From positions 1 through 25,825 of the IMG/VR virus record IMGVR_UViG_3300026253_000007: 25,825 bases of DNA, one strand, 5' to 3'. This DNA comes from a virus. Under the pieces are notes generated by a model. It was not told the origin of the DNA, searched no databases, and was given only the letters and a program-made list of their open reading frames with translations. How positions within the stretch are numbered: the stretch's first letter is position 1; every line of letters starts with the position of its first letter. The position numbers and the translations under genes were made by a program. Shown here in pieces: positions 16,909-23,187 of this stretch.

Positions 16909-17772
16909 TTATATTTTCAGTCCGGCCAGTCGGTCCTGCACTGATCCAGTCGCTGAGGCGATATGATCGCGCACGATCGGGGTGGTCTTGATGGCTTCCG
17001 GCGACCACTGGGAGATATCCTCCTTGATGGTCTTGCAGGCTGCCTTGATGGCATCGTTACCGGTGACGTTCAACTTTTCAGCTGTGTCCGCCAGATGCTG
17101 CAGGTTTTCTAGACTGCGCGTATATTTCTTGGACTTTTGATCCGGATCCGCCACGCGAGCGCCGATATCCTCGGCTGCTTCAGTCAATCGCTTAGCGAGT
17201 TCATTCAACCCGGCATCCACCTGCTCGCCATACTGCTTCTTCATGTCGTCACTGATGCGCTTGCGTTCCACCGTATCGATGCCCTGAATGCGGATATCGT
17301 CCGGTGAAGCCACCTGGCCGACCTTGTATTCAATGTTGAAACGATCGACGATTGCCTGCTTTTCTGGAAACTCAATATCCAGCTTGCCAATCTGACTCTT
17401 GAAATGCTGTTCCAGCCCATCATAGCCTTTGACATAGCATTGATAAAAGCCGTCCTTGGCATCACGGATACGCCGCTCCAGATCACTTTTGAAGCCTTGC
17501 CAAGCTGTCACCGGCACCACTCGCCAGTTGCCCTTGTCCCATGGCAGACTTTCGTTCAGGTAATATTTTCGCAAGGTACTGACTGCCGAGGTAAACTCGG
17601 ACGTTAAGCACTTGGGAATGACTACCACCCCGGTCCGCATAGCTTTGATCTCGGTTTCTTTCTTTTCGTGAATGATACGGGACATCTCGGCACTGGCCCG
17701 ATACCCGGTATCATATTCAATGCTCAGTTTGACCATGATCAGGTCGTTGATGATGGTATTATTGGTCGCCAT
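16909..17772 (-). CDS. DUF3150-like protein of the MoxR/VWA set
   Basis: A 287-residue protein. The ATG at 17772 follows AAGGAGG by six bases; an upstream ATG at 17865 would overlap the preceding gene without a site. The sequence is mostly helical. It has a GxxxxPKCLTSEFTSAVSTLRKYY segment, a WRVVP...W...F...L region and a long C-terminal coiled-coil-like part (SRSLENLQHLADTAEK-type). By size, composition and location it resembles DUF3150 proteins, which I recall beside phage MoxR and VWA genes; the family match is a memory-based inference. It may be the third part of an AAA+ remodelling machine. No catalytic motif is visible. Confidence 0.75.
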   Translation of the reverse strand: MATNNTIINDLIMVKLSIEYDTGYRASAEMSRIIHEKKETEIKAMRTGVVVIPKCLTSEFTSAVSTLRKYYLNESLPWDKGNWRVVPVTAWQGFKSDLERRIRDAKDGFYQCYVKGYDGLEQHFKSQIGKLDIEFPEKQAIVDRFNIEYKVGQVASPDDIRIQGIDTVERKRISDDMKKQYGEQVDAGLNELAKRLTEAAEDIGARVADPDQKSKKYTRSLENLQHLADTAEKLNVTGNDAIKAACKTIKEDISQWSPEAIKTTPIVRDHIASATGSVQDRLAGLKI

Positions 17773-17810
17773 CGGGTCCTCCTTCGGTTGCGTTTGATTT
17801 GTAAAAGGGT

Positions 17811-17829
17811 ACCGGGCCTTGCTCCCGGT
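17811..17829 (-). other. Small GC hairpin between genes
   Basis: Arms ACCGGG (17811-17816) and CCCGGT (17824-17829) with a seven-base loop. Read leftwards it is followed by ACCCTTTTAC, so it could act as a weak terminator after the gene ending at 17837. Confidence 0.45.
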
Positions 17830-17836
17830 TGGATTG

Positions 17837-18403
17837 TTAGCGAGCCTTGAGCATCGCGTCGACATATATATATGCCCGTTCAGCCATCATAGCCGGTTCG
17901 ATAAACGGATATAAATTCTCAGGCTTGGCGATCAGGGCGGTCAGGACCTGCAGCGCCATGTCATCGCGCTTCTGGTCGAGAATTAGCGGCAACTTATCCG
18001 GTACAGGCTGCGGTACATGCTCTCGGATAACTGCGGCGGGTTTAGCGGGCACTGCTTCCGCTTCGGTTGAACCGTGGGACCAGCTGCGGCAGGCCTTTTC
18101 GTAGTTGGTCAACCATTCCACAAAGACCTGCTCGGAATCCCGCGAGACGCCGCGAATATTAGTGATACTACTCCGACCTCTGAAGGCCTGTCGCAGGGCC
18201 TGGGCCAGCGGTCCGCCATGGCTTGGGTAAAAATTAGCATCTACGCTGTGAATCCGAAGCAGACCGCGTATAGCTACGCTGCTGACCGTCATCGGCAAGA
18301 TGCCTGTTCCCATCGGTAATTGATATGAAGCCGAGCGTATCATTTCCTCGCGCGGGTTGGCTTTATGGATGGCCCAGTAGGCCGGGTGAATGCTTTCTTT
18401 CAT
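17837..18403 (-). CDS. Unknown 188-residue protein
   Basis: ATG at 18403 follows AAGGAA by about seven bases. The N-terminal two-thirds (PREEMIRSASYQLPMGTGILPMTVSSVAIRG, GGPLAQALRQAFRG) looks like a folded domain. A Pro/Ala-rich linker around residues 115-130 leads to a helical C-terminus (ALQVLTALIAKPENLYPFIEPAMMAERAYIYVDAML). No signal peptide, membrane helix or cysteine pair. The gene lies directly before the DUF3150-like gene in transcription order, with 64 bases between. No family recognised. Confidence 0.7.
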   Translation of the reverse strand: MKESIHPAYWAIHKANPREEMIRSASYQLPMGTGILPMTVSSVAIRGLLRIHSVDANFYPSHGGPLAQALRQAFRGRSSITNIRGVSRDSEQVFVEWLTNYEKACRSWSHGSTEAEAVPAKPAAVIREHVPQPVPDKLPLILDQKRDDMALQVLTALIAKPENLYPFIEPAMMAERAYIYVDAMLKAR

Positions 18404-18430
18404 GGTTAATGTTCCTTTTTTGGTTTGGTG

Positions 18431-18613
18431 TTATCGCGACGTGATGCGGGCCAGAAAGCCTTCACACTGAAAATGGACCACTACATCATTGACTCGGATA
18501 ATCTTGGGATCGAACTCGATCCAGCTTTGATGTGCACCGGCTGGGGCTTGCTGACGCCAGCAACGATCGGCTCGAGGACAGGTTTCAAAACTGCACTTCT
18601 GGATATTAACCAT
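18431..18613 (-). CDS. Tiny cysteine-containing protein, unknown
   Basis: A 60-residue protein with ATG at 18613 and AAGGAG eight bases upstream. Cysteines at 7, 12, 18 and 50 (KCSFETC, DRCW, QCEG) could bind a metal ion. The 5' 133 bases overlap the 3' end of the upstream gene in another frame. The clear ribosome binding site and cysteine spacing support it being real; the long overlap is unusual. Function unknown. Confidence 0.6.
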   Translation of the reverse strand: MVNIQKCSFETCPRADRCWRQQAPAGAHQSWIEFDPKIIRVNDVVVHFQCEGFLARITSR

Positions 18614-18873
18614 TGCTCTTTCTCCTTAATTTTCATTATACCATCGGTCCGCAGTGGAACCGCTATAAAGCGCACCCAGCTCCAATGGTTGTTTAACAGT
18701 TCAAGATCATCGGGATTGCCGTTCAGCACGGCTGTGTCCCAGTCAAACTTAGGCGGTCCCTCCTGTTGGCGTAATGGCACATACAGCACCGTACCGGCCG
18801 CTGGACTTAGCCCAATATCGCCTGCCAGATTGCAGATTCCCTTGCTCATGGTTTGTTTCATTTGGTCAGTCAT
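18481..18873 (-). CDS. Unknown 130-residue protein with long 3' overlap
   Basis: The ATG at 18873 shares its A with the TAA of the upstream frame and follows AAGGAGG by about five bases, so the start is very well supported. Residues 1-85 look like a normal small globular protein (ICNLAGDIGLSPAAGTVLYVPLRQQ, DLELLNNHWSWVRFIAVPLR). The remaining ~45 residues read through the ribosome binding site and first 133 bases of the next gene. The natural end may have been near residue 88, where an alternative frame stops just before that site. No family recognised. Confidence 0.65.
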   Translation of the reverse strand: MTDQMKQTMSKGICNLAGDIGLSPAAGTVLYVPLRQQEGPPKFDWDTAVLNGNPDDLELLNNHWSWVRFIAVPLRTDGIMKIKEKEQWLISRSAVLKPVLEPIVAGVSKPQPVHIKAGSSSIPRLSESMM

Positions 18874-19034
18874 TAATCCTCCTTCGGCAGCAAGACCGTG
18901 GCGTAACCTTCGTTGTAATCAGACTTAGCGAGATCAGGCACTTGCCTGTCGTCGCAAGTCTTATCATTGATGGCATCGTCTGCACCCAAGTAGAAGGCGT
19001 TCAGACGTTGTGCTTCATTTTTAATGCGCTCAAT
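18873..19034 (-). CDS. Small acidic phage protein with no standard start codon
   Basis: A frame of up to 53 codons ends in TAA at 18873-18875, sharing a base with the next gene's ATG (TAATG). The translation looks real: KNEAQRLNAFYLGADDAIND, then SDYNEGYATVLLPKED, similar in style to many small phage proteins with AFYxGxxDAxN and YxxGY. No ATG, GTG or TTG stands near its 5' end; ATT at 19034 is used here as a placeholder and ATT at 19049 is another choice. It overlaps the end of the preceding gene in a different frame, so a frameshift from that gene is possible. Confidence 0.45.
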   Translation of the reverse strand: MERIKNEAQRLNAFYLGADDAINDKTCDDRQVPDLAKSDYNEGYATVLLPKED

Positions 19035-19204
19035 TCGTTCACCGGAAATAGACTTCCCCGGAGTTTTCCTTCGTAGATATCGACCACAGCGTCTGTGATT
19101 ACAAACCCCGGTGGTGGTGTAGTGTACAGGTGGACAAACGTCTCTTCGGTTTGCACAAACACGGACGAGACATATTCGTTAGGGAAGTTATATTGAATAA
19201 TCAT
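19001..19204 (-). CDS. Small unknown protein
   Basis: A 67-residue protein with ATG at 19204 and AAGGAG seven bases upstream; a reading from 19282 is longer but lacks a site. The sequence (MIIQYNFPNEYVSSVFVQTE, then PPPGFVITDAVVDIYEG) suggests a small beta-rich domain. It ends in KMKHNV, overlapping a second frame that continues downstream without a standard start. Function unknown. Confidence 0.65.
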   Translation of the reverse strand: MIIQYNFPNEYVSSVFVQTEETFVHLYTTPPPGFVITDAVVDIYEGKLRGSLFPVNELSALKMKHNV

Positions 19205-19229
19205 GTTAATTCTCCTTGGATTTAAAAGG

Positions 19230-19286
19230 TGCATTGTTTTTGTTGGCTGCGCCGGCCTCGAGGTTAACGCTTCGGAGAACAATGCA
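19230..19286. repeat. 9-bp inverted repeat in the gap after the MoxR-type gene
   Basis: TGCATTGTT (19230-19238) and AACAATGCA (19278-19286) are perfect inverted repeats, 39 bases apart, in the 104-base gap between the ATPase stop (19309) and the next start (19204). They could form a large stem-loop in mRNA or a split operator. No T-run follows. Confidence 0.55.
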
Positions 19287-19308
19287 AAACTCCACTTCCA
19301 CGCGGAAG

Positions 19309-20382
19309 CTAGGTCACCAGATCGACATTACGATCAAAGTGCTCAATGTATTCTTTGGTAGTCACCGCTTGCGGATAGGCCTCTTCGATCAAACGAGCAG
19401 CCCAGACCTGAATCTCGGGCGGTGCCAGACTAATCAGCCTAAAGGCTGGTCCAGCCGCTTCATGATGCAGATCGACATAGGAAGCCACGGCAATCGACAG
19501 CATGAAGGTCAAGTCGCTGCGCTTAAACACCTCATGGCCTTCATAGGCCGCTGGATCCTCCAGCATGTCCTTAATGTTAGGCAACTTGTCCTGAATCTCG
19601 ATAAAGGCCAGCAATTCATTGGCTGCCCCACTACCGATCACGCCACTCAAGCACGGCAACAGAATATCATCGGTCCGGAATGAGGCCTTTTCAACCGCAT
19701 CCAGCAAACGCCCGGCCATATCGCGTGAGCGAAAGGTCATCAGGGCCTGTTCGGTGAAGGTTTCATGCCGTTCAATCAGATCGGTGCGACAGTGGGCAAA
19801 AGCCCGGATCGTATCATTGATGCCTACCTTGCGTGCATACTCATCCCAGTTTTCCAGATTGCCAAAGGCATGTGAACTCAGAAATAGAGTACAGACCCGG
19901 TTACGGGCTGCTTCCGACAAAGGCGTCGTATAACGATCCGATTCGCCGTTCATAGCTAGCACCACATAGGCGTTCTCCGAGATCTTGTTGCCGTGAATCT
20001 CACGACCCAGCAAAATCTGGTTAAAGGCGTTCTGCACATCCGGCGGGGCACGGTCATATTCATCCCCAAAGATGATACCCGGCGCATTCGTATTGTACGG
20101 CAGCGTGGCAGGCGGTGCATAGTTCAGCTGACCGTTTTCAGCCCGGTATGGAATACCCCCGACCTCGGTTGCATCGATCAGGCCCAGAAAAACCTTCCAT
20201 AGGTTAAAGCCGTCACCCTTGAATTGCTCGGAGGCATTCAGTTTTTCTACCAGTGCTTCGACCGCCGTTGTCTTGCCACAACCCACGCCGCCAATGATGC
20301 AGGCTGGAATATCGGCCAGCCACAGCAGTAGCAGCGAACGGCCGAGCTGGTCGTGATTGATGTATTGAATCATGTTACTCAT
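19309..20382 (-). CDS. MoxR-type AAA+ ATPase
   Basis: A 357-residue protein with ATG at 20382 and AAAGGA upstream. AAA+ motifs are complete and in order: Walker A GGVGCGKT (residues 31-38), Walker B GIIFGDEYDRAP, sensor-1 VLAMNGE, and an arginine-finger-like AARNR. The spacing and the DEYDRAP form match the MoxR/CobS/RavA branch. Such ATPases use ATP to remodel complexes together with a VWA partner, which is encoded about 3 kb downstream (15086-16429). A small membrane protein gene overlaps its start by eight bases. The C-terminal ~130 residues are helical. The substrate is unknown. Confidence 0.92.
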   Translation of the reverse strand: MSNMIQYINHDQLGRSLLLLWLADIPACIIGGVGCGKTTAVEALVEKLNASEQFKGDGFNLWKVFLGLIDATEVGGIPYRAENGQLNYAPPATLPYNTNAPGIIFGDEYDRAPPDVQNAFNQILLGREIHGNKISENAYVVLAMNGESDRYTTPLSEAARNRVCTLFLSSHAFGNLENWDEYARKVGINDTIRAFAHCRTDLIERHETFTEQALMTFRSRDMAGRLLDAVEKASFRTDDILLPCLSGVIGSGAANELLAFIEIQDKLPNIKDMLEDPAAYEGHEVFKRSDLTFMLSIAVASYVDLHHEAAGPAFRLISLAPPEIQVWAARLIEEAYPQAVTTKEYIEHFDRNVDLVT

Positions 20383-20542
20383 GGTTGTATCCTTTCTTGC
20401 GTTTGAATTTATTGCACTTGGTCAGACCCATATTAGCTTGGCGCATCATGCGCAGCACCTCTTTGCGACCCTCGTGCCAGCCAGCCGCAAAGCCGATAAA
20501 AAAAGCCACGATTACTATAACCAACCCCACAACGTCCTGCAT
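20375..20542 (-). CDS. Small single-pass membrane protein
   Basis: A 55-residue protein from ATG 20542, with AAAGGAG six bases upstream, to TAA at 20375-20377, overlapping the ATPase start by eight bases. Residues 4-21 (VVGLVIVIVAFFIGFAAG) form one clear membrane helix. The rest is basic (KFKRKKG), so the tail should face the cytoplasm. It is the first gene of this part of the leftward block. It could anchor the MoxR complex, or be a small holin or spanin-type protein; nothing distinguishes these. Confidence 0.75.
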   Translation of the reverse strand: MQDVVGLVIVIVAFFIGFAAGWHEGRKEVLRMMRQANMGLTKCNKFKRKKGYNHE

Positions 20543-20581
20543 ACTGAACTCCTTTATTTGCCATTTAAGGCATTATTTGTT

Positions 20582-21310
20582 ATGACACGAATCATGGATA
20601 TCTTACCAGACCCAATAACGTATCGATATGACGGCCCGCTCCGGATCACCCTGCTGCCCGATGGTGGCGAGCAACCGGAAGACCTGATTGAATTTCTGCA
20701 ACGCATGAAACTCGCTAAGGATCTCCTTTGGAACGATCTGGAACGGGCCGATAAAGAGGTGCCGCTGTTCGATGAAGCGCGGCGCAACCGCAAAAACATT
20801 AAGCAAGCACTCGAAGGCATTGCCGCCGGTGGCGGGATGAAGAAAGTGACCCGCTTGGCAGGCTTTCCCTACTGGGGTGACTTTGAAACCTTTGGGATCC
20901 GTCGCGCTCCGTGTATTCGGCGCTTGTATGAGCTGGCCAAAGAAGAGCGGGCACTCGGTCGATTGAACGATGCCGAGGATGCGCTGTACGAACGCGCGGT
21001 GGAAGGAGTCGATGAACCGATCATCAACCATCTCGGTCAAATCATTGGTTCCAAGAAGAAATATTCCGACTCCTTGCTGGCCTTGCAACTCAAGGCGCTC
21101 AATCCGAGGAAGTATGCCGATCGTGGCAACCAGGTAGCCGAAGGGCTGGTGGTGCACGTTAACATGGATCTGGCTGGCAATGGCTCCGTGAAGTCCGCTC
21201 AGGAGGTCGAGGAGGTTGCCAAGTACAATGGCATGGCTTCCTACCTCGATGATGCCCAGAGCGATGCCAGCAAGCTCGGCCTGCCAGAACCGGATGACGA
21301 TGAACTTTAA
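20582..21310 (+). CDS. Terminase small subunit-like protein
   Basis: A 242-residue protein; the ATG at 20582 is used, with a weak AAGG about eleven bases upstream, and ATG 20594 is an alternative. An upstream extension to 20372 would run antisense through two other genes and is rejected. The C-terminal half has the segment YSDSLLALQLKALNPRKYADRG, which closely follows the D-x-L-x-x-x-x-L-K-A-x-x-P-x-x-Y pattern of phage small terminases. Upstream lies a basic helical part (RRNRKNIKQAL). It would recognise phage DNA for packaging by a large subunit not present here. It is the only rightward gene between 8.5 and 24.8 kb. Confidence 0.75.
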   Translation: MTRIMDILPDPITYRYDGPLRITLLPDGGEQPEDLIEFLQRMKLAKDLLWNDLERADKEVPLFDEARRNRKNIKQALEGIAAGGGMKKVTRLAGFPYWGDFETFGIRRAPCIRRLYELAKEERALGRLNDAEDALYERAVEGVDEPIINHLGQIIGSKKKYSDSLLALQLKALNPRKYADRGNQVAEGLVVHVNMDLAGNGSVKSAQEVEEVAKYNGMASYLDDAQSDASKLGLPEPDDDEL

Positions 21311-21885
21311 TCGTCATAGGGCTGATCCCAGTTGGTACCCAGCAGCTCGGTTAACAGCGCGCGCTTGACCCGGGTATCGGTCCCTTCCAATATATCACAC
21401 CGTTGCCATTGGCCTTTCTTCAGGCTGCCCTGGCCAAAGTTGATGCCGGTGTCCTCTTCGGCCCATTTAATCAACAGCTCATGCTGCGGAAAACGCTGGG
21501 ATAGATGATGATAAAAGGAGCCCGGCATGCTCCAGGCGGTATCAAAGTAGGCGACGTCTACATGGGTCTCAATATTGTAGGCATTCCATTTGGTGCCCCA
21601 ATGTTCGAGCCGCCATTCATGCCAGTTATCAAAGCCATAGATTTGCTTGAGCCGCGCCCGGTCATCAAATTCGAGATGCTCCTGTTCGATGCGTTCTTCG
21701 ACCGGGGCCAGATCATCGCGGGTTTCATAGATATCCAGCTGATCGTTGGTATAGCTCGGAGCCATCATCAGCTCTTCCGGCGTCTGAATAATCTTTTCAA
21801 AGTCAATCTGCTGATCGACGCTGCCGGCCAGAAAGGCAATCACTTCCGGGTCGGTCGTTAATATATTGCGGACATGATTAGGCAT
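21307..21885 (-). CDS. Api92/YubB-like ferredoxin-fold protein
   Basis: A 192-residue protein with ATG at 21885 and GAGGA upstream. It begins MPNHVRN, and the middle holds GFDNWHEWRLEHWGTKWNA followed by FDTAWSMP. This matches the Api92-like/DUF1281 family (YubB ferredoxin-like domain) found on plasmids and phages, whose role is unknown. Its stop overlaps that of the rightward terminase-like gene by three bases (tail to tail). About 470 bases without genes lie upstream of it. Confidence 0.85.
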   Translation of the reverse strand: MPNHVRNILTTDPEVIAFLAGSVDQQIDFEKIIQTPEELMMAPSYTNDQLDIYETRDDLAPVEERIEQEHLEFDDRARLKQIYGFDNWHEWRLEHWGTKWNAYNIETHVDVAYFDTAWSMPGSFYHHLSQRFPQHELLIKWAEEDTGINFGQGSLKKGQWQRCDILEGTDTRVKRALLTELLGTNWDQPYDD

Positions 21886-21925
21886 AATTTAATTCCTCGG
21901 TGGATGGATTCGAAAGCCTTTTTAC

Positions 21926-21945
21926 GTTTCTCACAAAAGAGAAAC
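21926..21945. other. Hairpin GTTTCTC/GAGAAAC
   Basis: Seven perfect pairs (21926-21932 with 21939-21945) enclose the loop ACAAAA. A similar hairpin with the same ACAAAA element occurs at 22160-22180. It immediately precedes a dispersed repeat copy (21956-21974). Confidence 0.6.
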
Positions 21946-21955
21946 CCAAGCAGGA

Positions 21956-21974
21956 GTACGCGACGAAGGAGCAA
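21956..21974. repeat. Dispersed intergenic repeat, copy 1
   Basis: A 19-bp core (GTACGCGACGAAGGAGCAA) is identical to 24233-24251, and about 12 further bases upstream are similar in both copies (GAAACCCAAGCA against GAACCCGAGCA). Both copies follow a hairpin and lie in gene-free DNA. Confidence 0.75.
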
Positions 21975-22044
21975 AAAGTGACGTTGCTCGCTCAAAAGGT
22001 CGATCGTATAACTCGTTGGCGTTCAATCGTTAGAAATTAAAGCC

Positions 22045-22071
22045 TTGACAGGCTTAAAATCTTGTTACAAT
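22045..22071 (+). promoter_or_regulatory. Sigma-70-like promoter, rightward
   Basis: TTGACA (22045-22050) matches the -35 consensus exactly; TACAAT (22066-22071) is one base from the -10 consensus. The spacing is 15 bp, shorter than the ideal 17, so strength is uncertain. No rightward gene follows; transcription would run into the structured island and antisense to the leftward genes. Confidence 0.5.
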
Positions 22072-22089
22072 GTCTCATTCCGATGAGAC
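22072..22089. other. Perfect hairpin directly after the promoter
   Basis: GTCTCAT (22072-22078) and ATGAGAC (22083-22089) pair over seven bases with a TCCG loop, beginning one base after the -10 element. It would sit at the 5' end of a transcript or overlap the start site as an operator. A second, looser inverted repeat follows (GGAAAGC 22103-22109 with GCTTTCC 22133-22139). Confidence 0.6.
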
Positions 22090-22159
22090 GAGCAAGGAGC
22101 AGGGAAAGCTTCGCTACGCGCTGGTTCCGCTCGCTTTCCGCAACGGCTGAGTGAAGTTT

Positions 22160-22180
22160 AATTTTCCACAAAAGAAAATT
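22160..22180. other. Hairpin AATTTTC/GAAAATT
   Basis: Seven perfect pairs (22160-22166 with 22174-22180) enclose a loop containing ACAAAA, like the hairpin at 21926-21945. The two could be related regulatory elements. Confidence 0.5.
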
Positions 22181-22354
22181 GAGCTGGAGCTGGCACCGCT
22201 TAGCTCGAGCCAAGCCGACACCCGCTCCGGACGGGCAGGACAGACTCAGACCTATAGGGTCTTCGTATGCCCTCCGTCCACCTTCGTTCGCAGTGGCTCA
22301 CGGGTTCCCGGCCTGTTTCGCTACGCTCACAGTCACCCGGCCTGCGCTCCCTTC

Positions 22355-22564
22355 TTAGGAAGCCTTCTCAAACGAAGGCATGTGGGGGTGATCCATATAG
22401 TGTTCAGCTAACACCTCCACCGTCATTCCTATCTTATTGAACTTGCGGACATGATCGTTCAGAAGCCATTCGGCTCCACGAACACTCGATGACGTATTGC
22501 CCTCTCCGAGCAATTGGCCCTCCTCCGAATAATACCGCACCGTCAGATAACAATACTCCTTCAT
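22355..22564 (-). CDS. Small unknown protein
   Basis: A 69-residue protein with ATG at 22564 and AAGGAG six bases upstream; a GTG one codon earlier is less well spaced. The sequence (KEYCYLTVRYYSEEGQLLGEGNTSSS, then AEWLLNDHVRKF) suggests a small alpha/beta domain, ending in a polar tail. Its start lies three bases after the upstream stop. No family recognised. Confidence 0.7.
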   Translation of the reverse strand: MKEYCYLTVRYYSEEGQLLGEGNTSSSVRGAEWLLNDHVRKFNKIGMTVEVLAEHYMDHPHMPSFEKAS

Positions 22565-22567
22565 CAC

Positions 22568-22738
22568 TCACTCCTTCTTTAATTGCTTTAATTCCTTCAA
22601 CTTCTTTAACGCTTGAACTCGACGAGCGTGACTCATCGAGACAAATCGAGCCTCATCATGGCACTCATCATACCGCGCTCGTCTGGTACGATTCCGATCC
22701 CACTCCTCATCATCAAGGTGTGCTTCATAGTCATTCAT
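22568..22738 (-). CDS. Tiny charged protein, unknown
   Basis: A 56-residue protein with ATG at 22738 and GGAGG seven bases upstream; a reading from 22774 would overlap the previous gene without a site. It is highly charged (DDEEWDRNRTRRARYDECHDEARF) with a Leu/Lys helix at the C-terminus (ALKKLKELKQLKKE), likely a coiled coil. The next stop and start are two bases apart on either side, typical of a tightly packed phage operon. Confidence 0.7.
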   Translation of the reverse strand: MNDYEAHLDDEEWDRNRTRRARYDECHDEARFVSMSHARRVQALKKLKELKQLKKE

Positions 22739-22740
22739 GA

Positions 22741-23034
22741 TTAAACCTCCTCTCCGCGCTGTTTCTGCGCCCAATCGATAAAGGTATCCCAGCCGTGATA
22801 TTCCACTAGGTTAGAAGCAAAGGCTTCCGTTGTATGCTGGATGACTTGGCTTTGCGTGGCCGGCTCAAAGGCATGCCACCACACCATTAACCACTCAATG
22901 CAGTCCTCCCCGTAAAGATAACTCTCGGATAGACAGTAGCGATGGGCTGCTAGTACCATCCGCTGACCCTCGCGTCCATTCAGCGGAGCGGCCATCTGCT
23001 TGACCGCATCAACGATTTCCTGCTGATCATTCAT
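22741..23034 (-). CDS. Small unknown protein
   Basis: A 97-residue protein with ATG at 23034, overlapping the upstream stop by eight bases, with GAGG directly ahead and AAAGGA further up. It is tryptophan-rich and helical (CIEWLMVWWHAFEPATQSQVIQHTTEAF, then WDTFIDWAQKQRG). No cysteine pairs, signal peptide or membrane helix. Function unknown. Confidence 0.72.
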   Translation of the reverse strand: MNDQQEIVDAVKQMAAPLNGREGQRMVLAAHRYCLSESYLYGEDCIEWLMVWWHAFEPATQSQVIQHTTEAFASNLVEYHGWDTFIDWAQKQRGEEV

Positions 23035-23179
23035 CCTCAGATTCCTTTACTTTAATTTCAAAGTATTTACCGCCGCAGTCTTCGCAGCGTACCTCGTTTA
23101 AACAACCGTCCTCCGGCAAGGCTCGCACCTCACCGCATTGCCGACATTCCAGCACAGTCTTCCATGTTACTTCGTTCAT
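23027..23179 (-). CDS. Tiny zinc-ribbon protein
   Basis: A 50-residue protein with ATG at 23179 and AGGAG six bases upstream; a longer reading from 23374 would span two other genes. CRQC and CEDC, 19 residues apart, form a classic small zinc ribbon, with an acidic C-terminus (KESEDE). Such single zinc ribbons in phages may bind nucleic acid or a protein partner. Its 3' end overlaps the next gene by eight bases. Confidence 0.75.
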   Translation of the reverse strand: MNEVTWKTVLECRQCGEVRALPEDGCLNEVRCEDCGGKYFEIKVKESEDE

Positions 23180-23187
23180 ACTATCTC

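Larger units (their letters stand above)
21886..22354. other. Gene-free structured island
   Basis: No convincing gene was found in 469 bases; a rightward frame from a GTG at 22151 lacks a ribosome binding site and looks unlike protein. The segment holds a rightward promoter-like site, at least four hairpins, a copy of a dispersed repeat and several GCG/CGAAG-type short repeats (for example TTCGCTACGC at 22111 and again near 22319; CCCGGCCTG twice near 22308-22345). It may encode a structured RNA or carry binding sites. Confidence 0.6.

Noticed and set aside
20372-20581. 70-residue N-terminal extension of the terminase-like gene
   Set aside because: It runs antisense through the well-supported membrane peptide and ATPase start and has no ribosome binding site; ATG 20582 is preferred.
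22151-22411. 86-codon rightward frame with GTG start
   Set aside because: No ribosome binding site, composition reflects repeats, and it overlaps a supported leftward gene.
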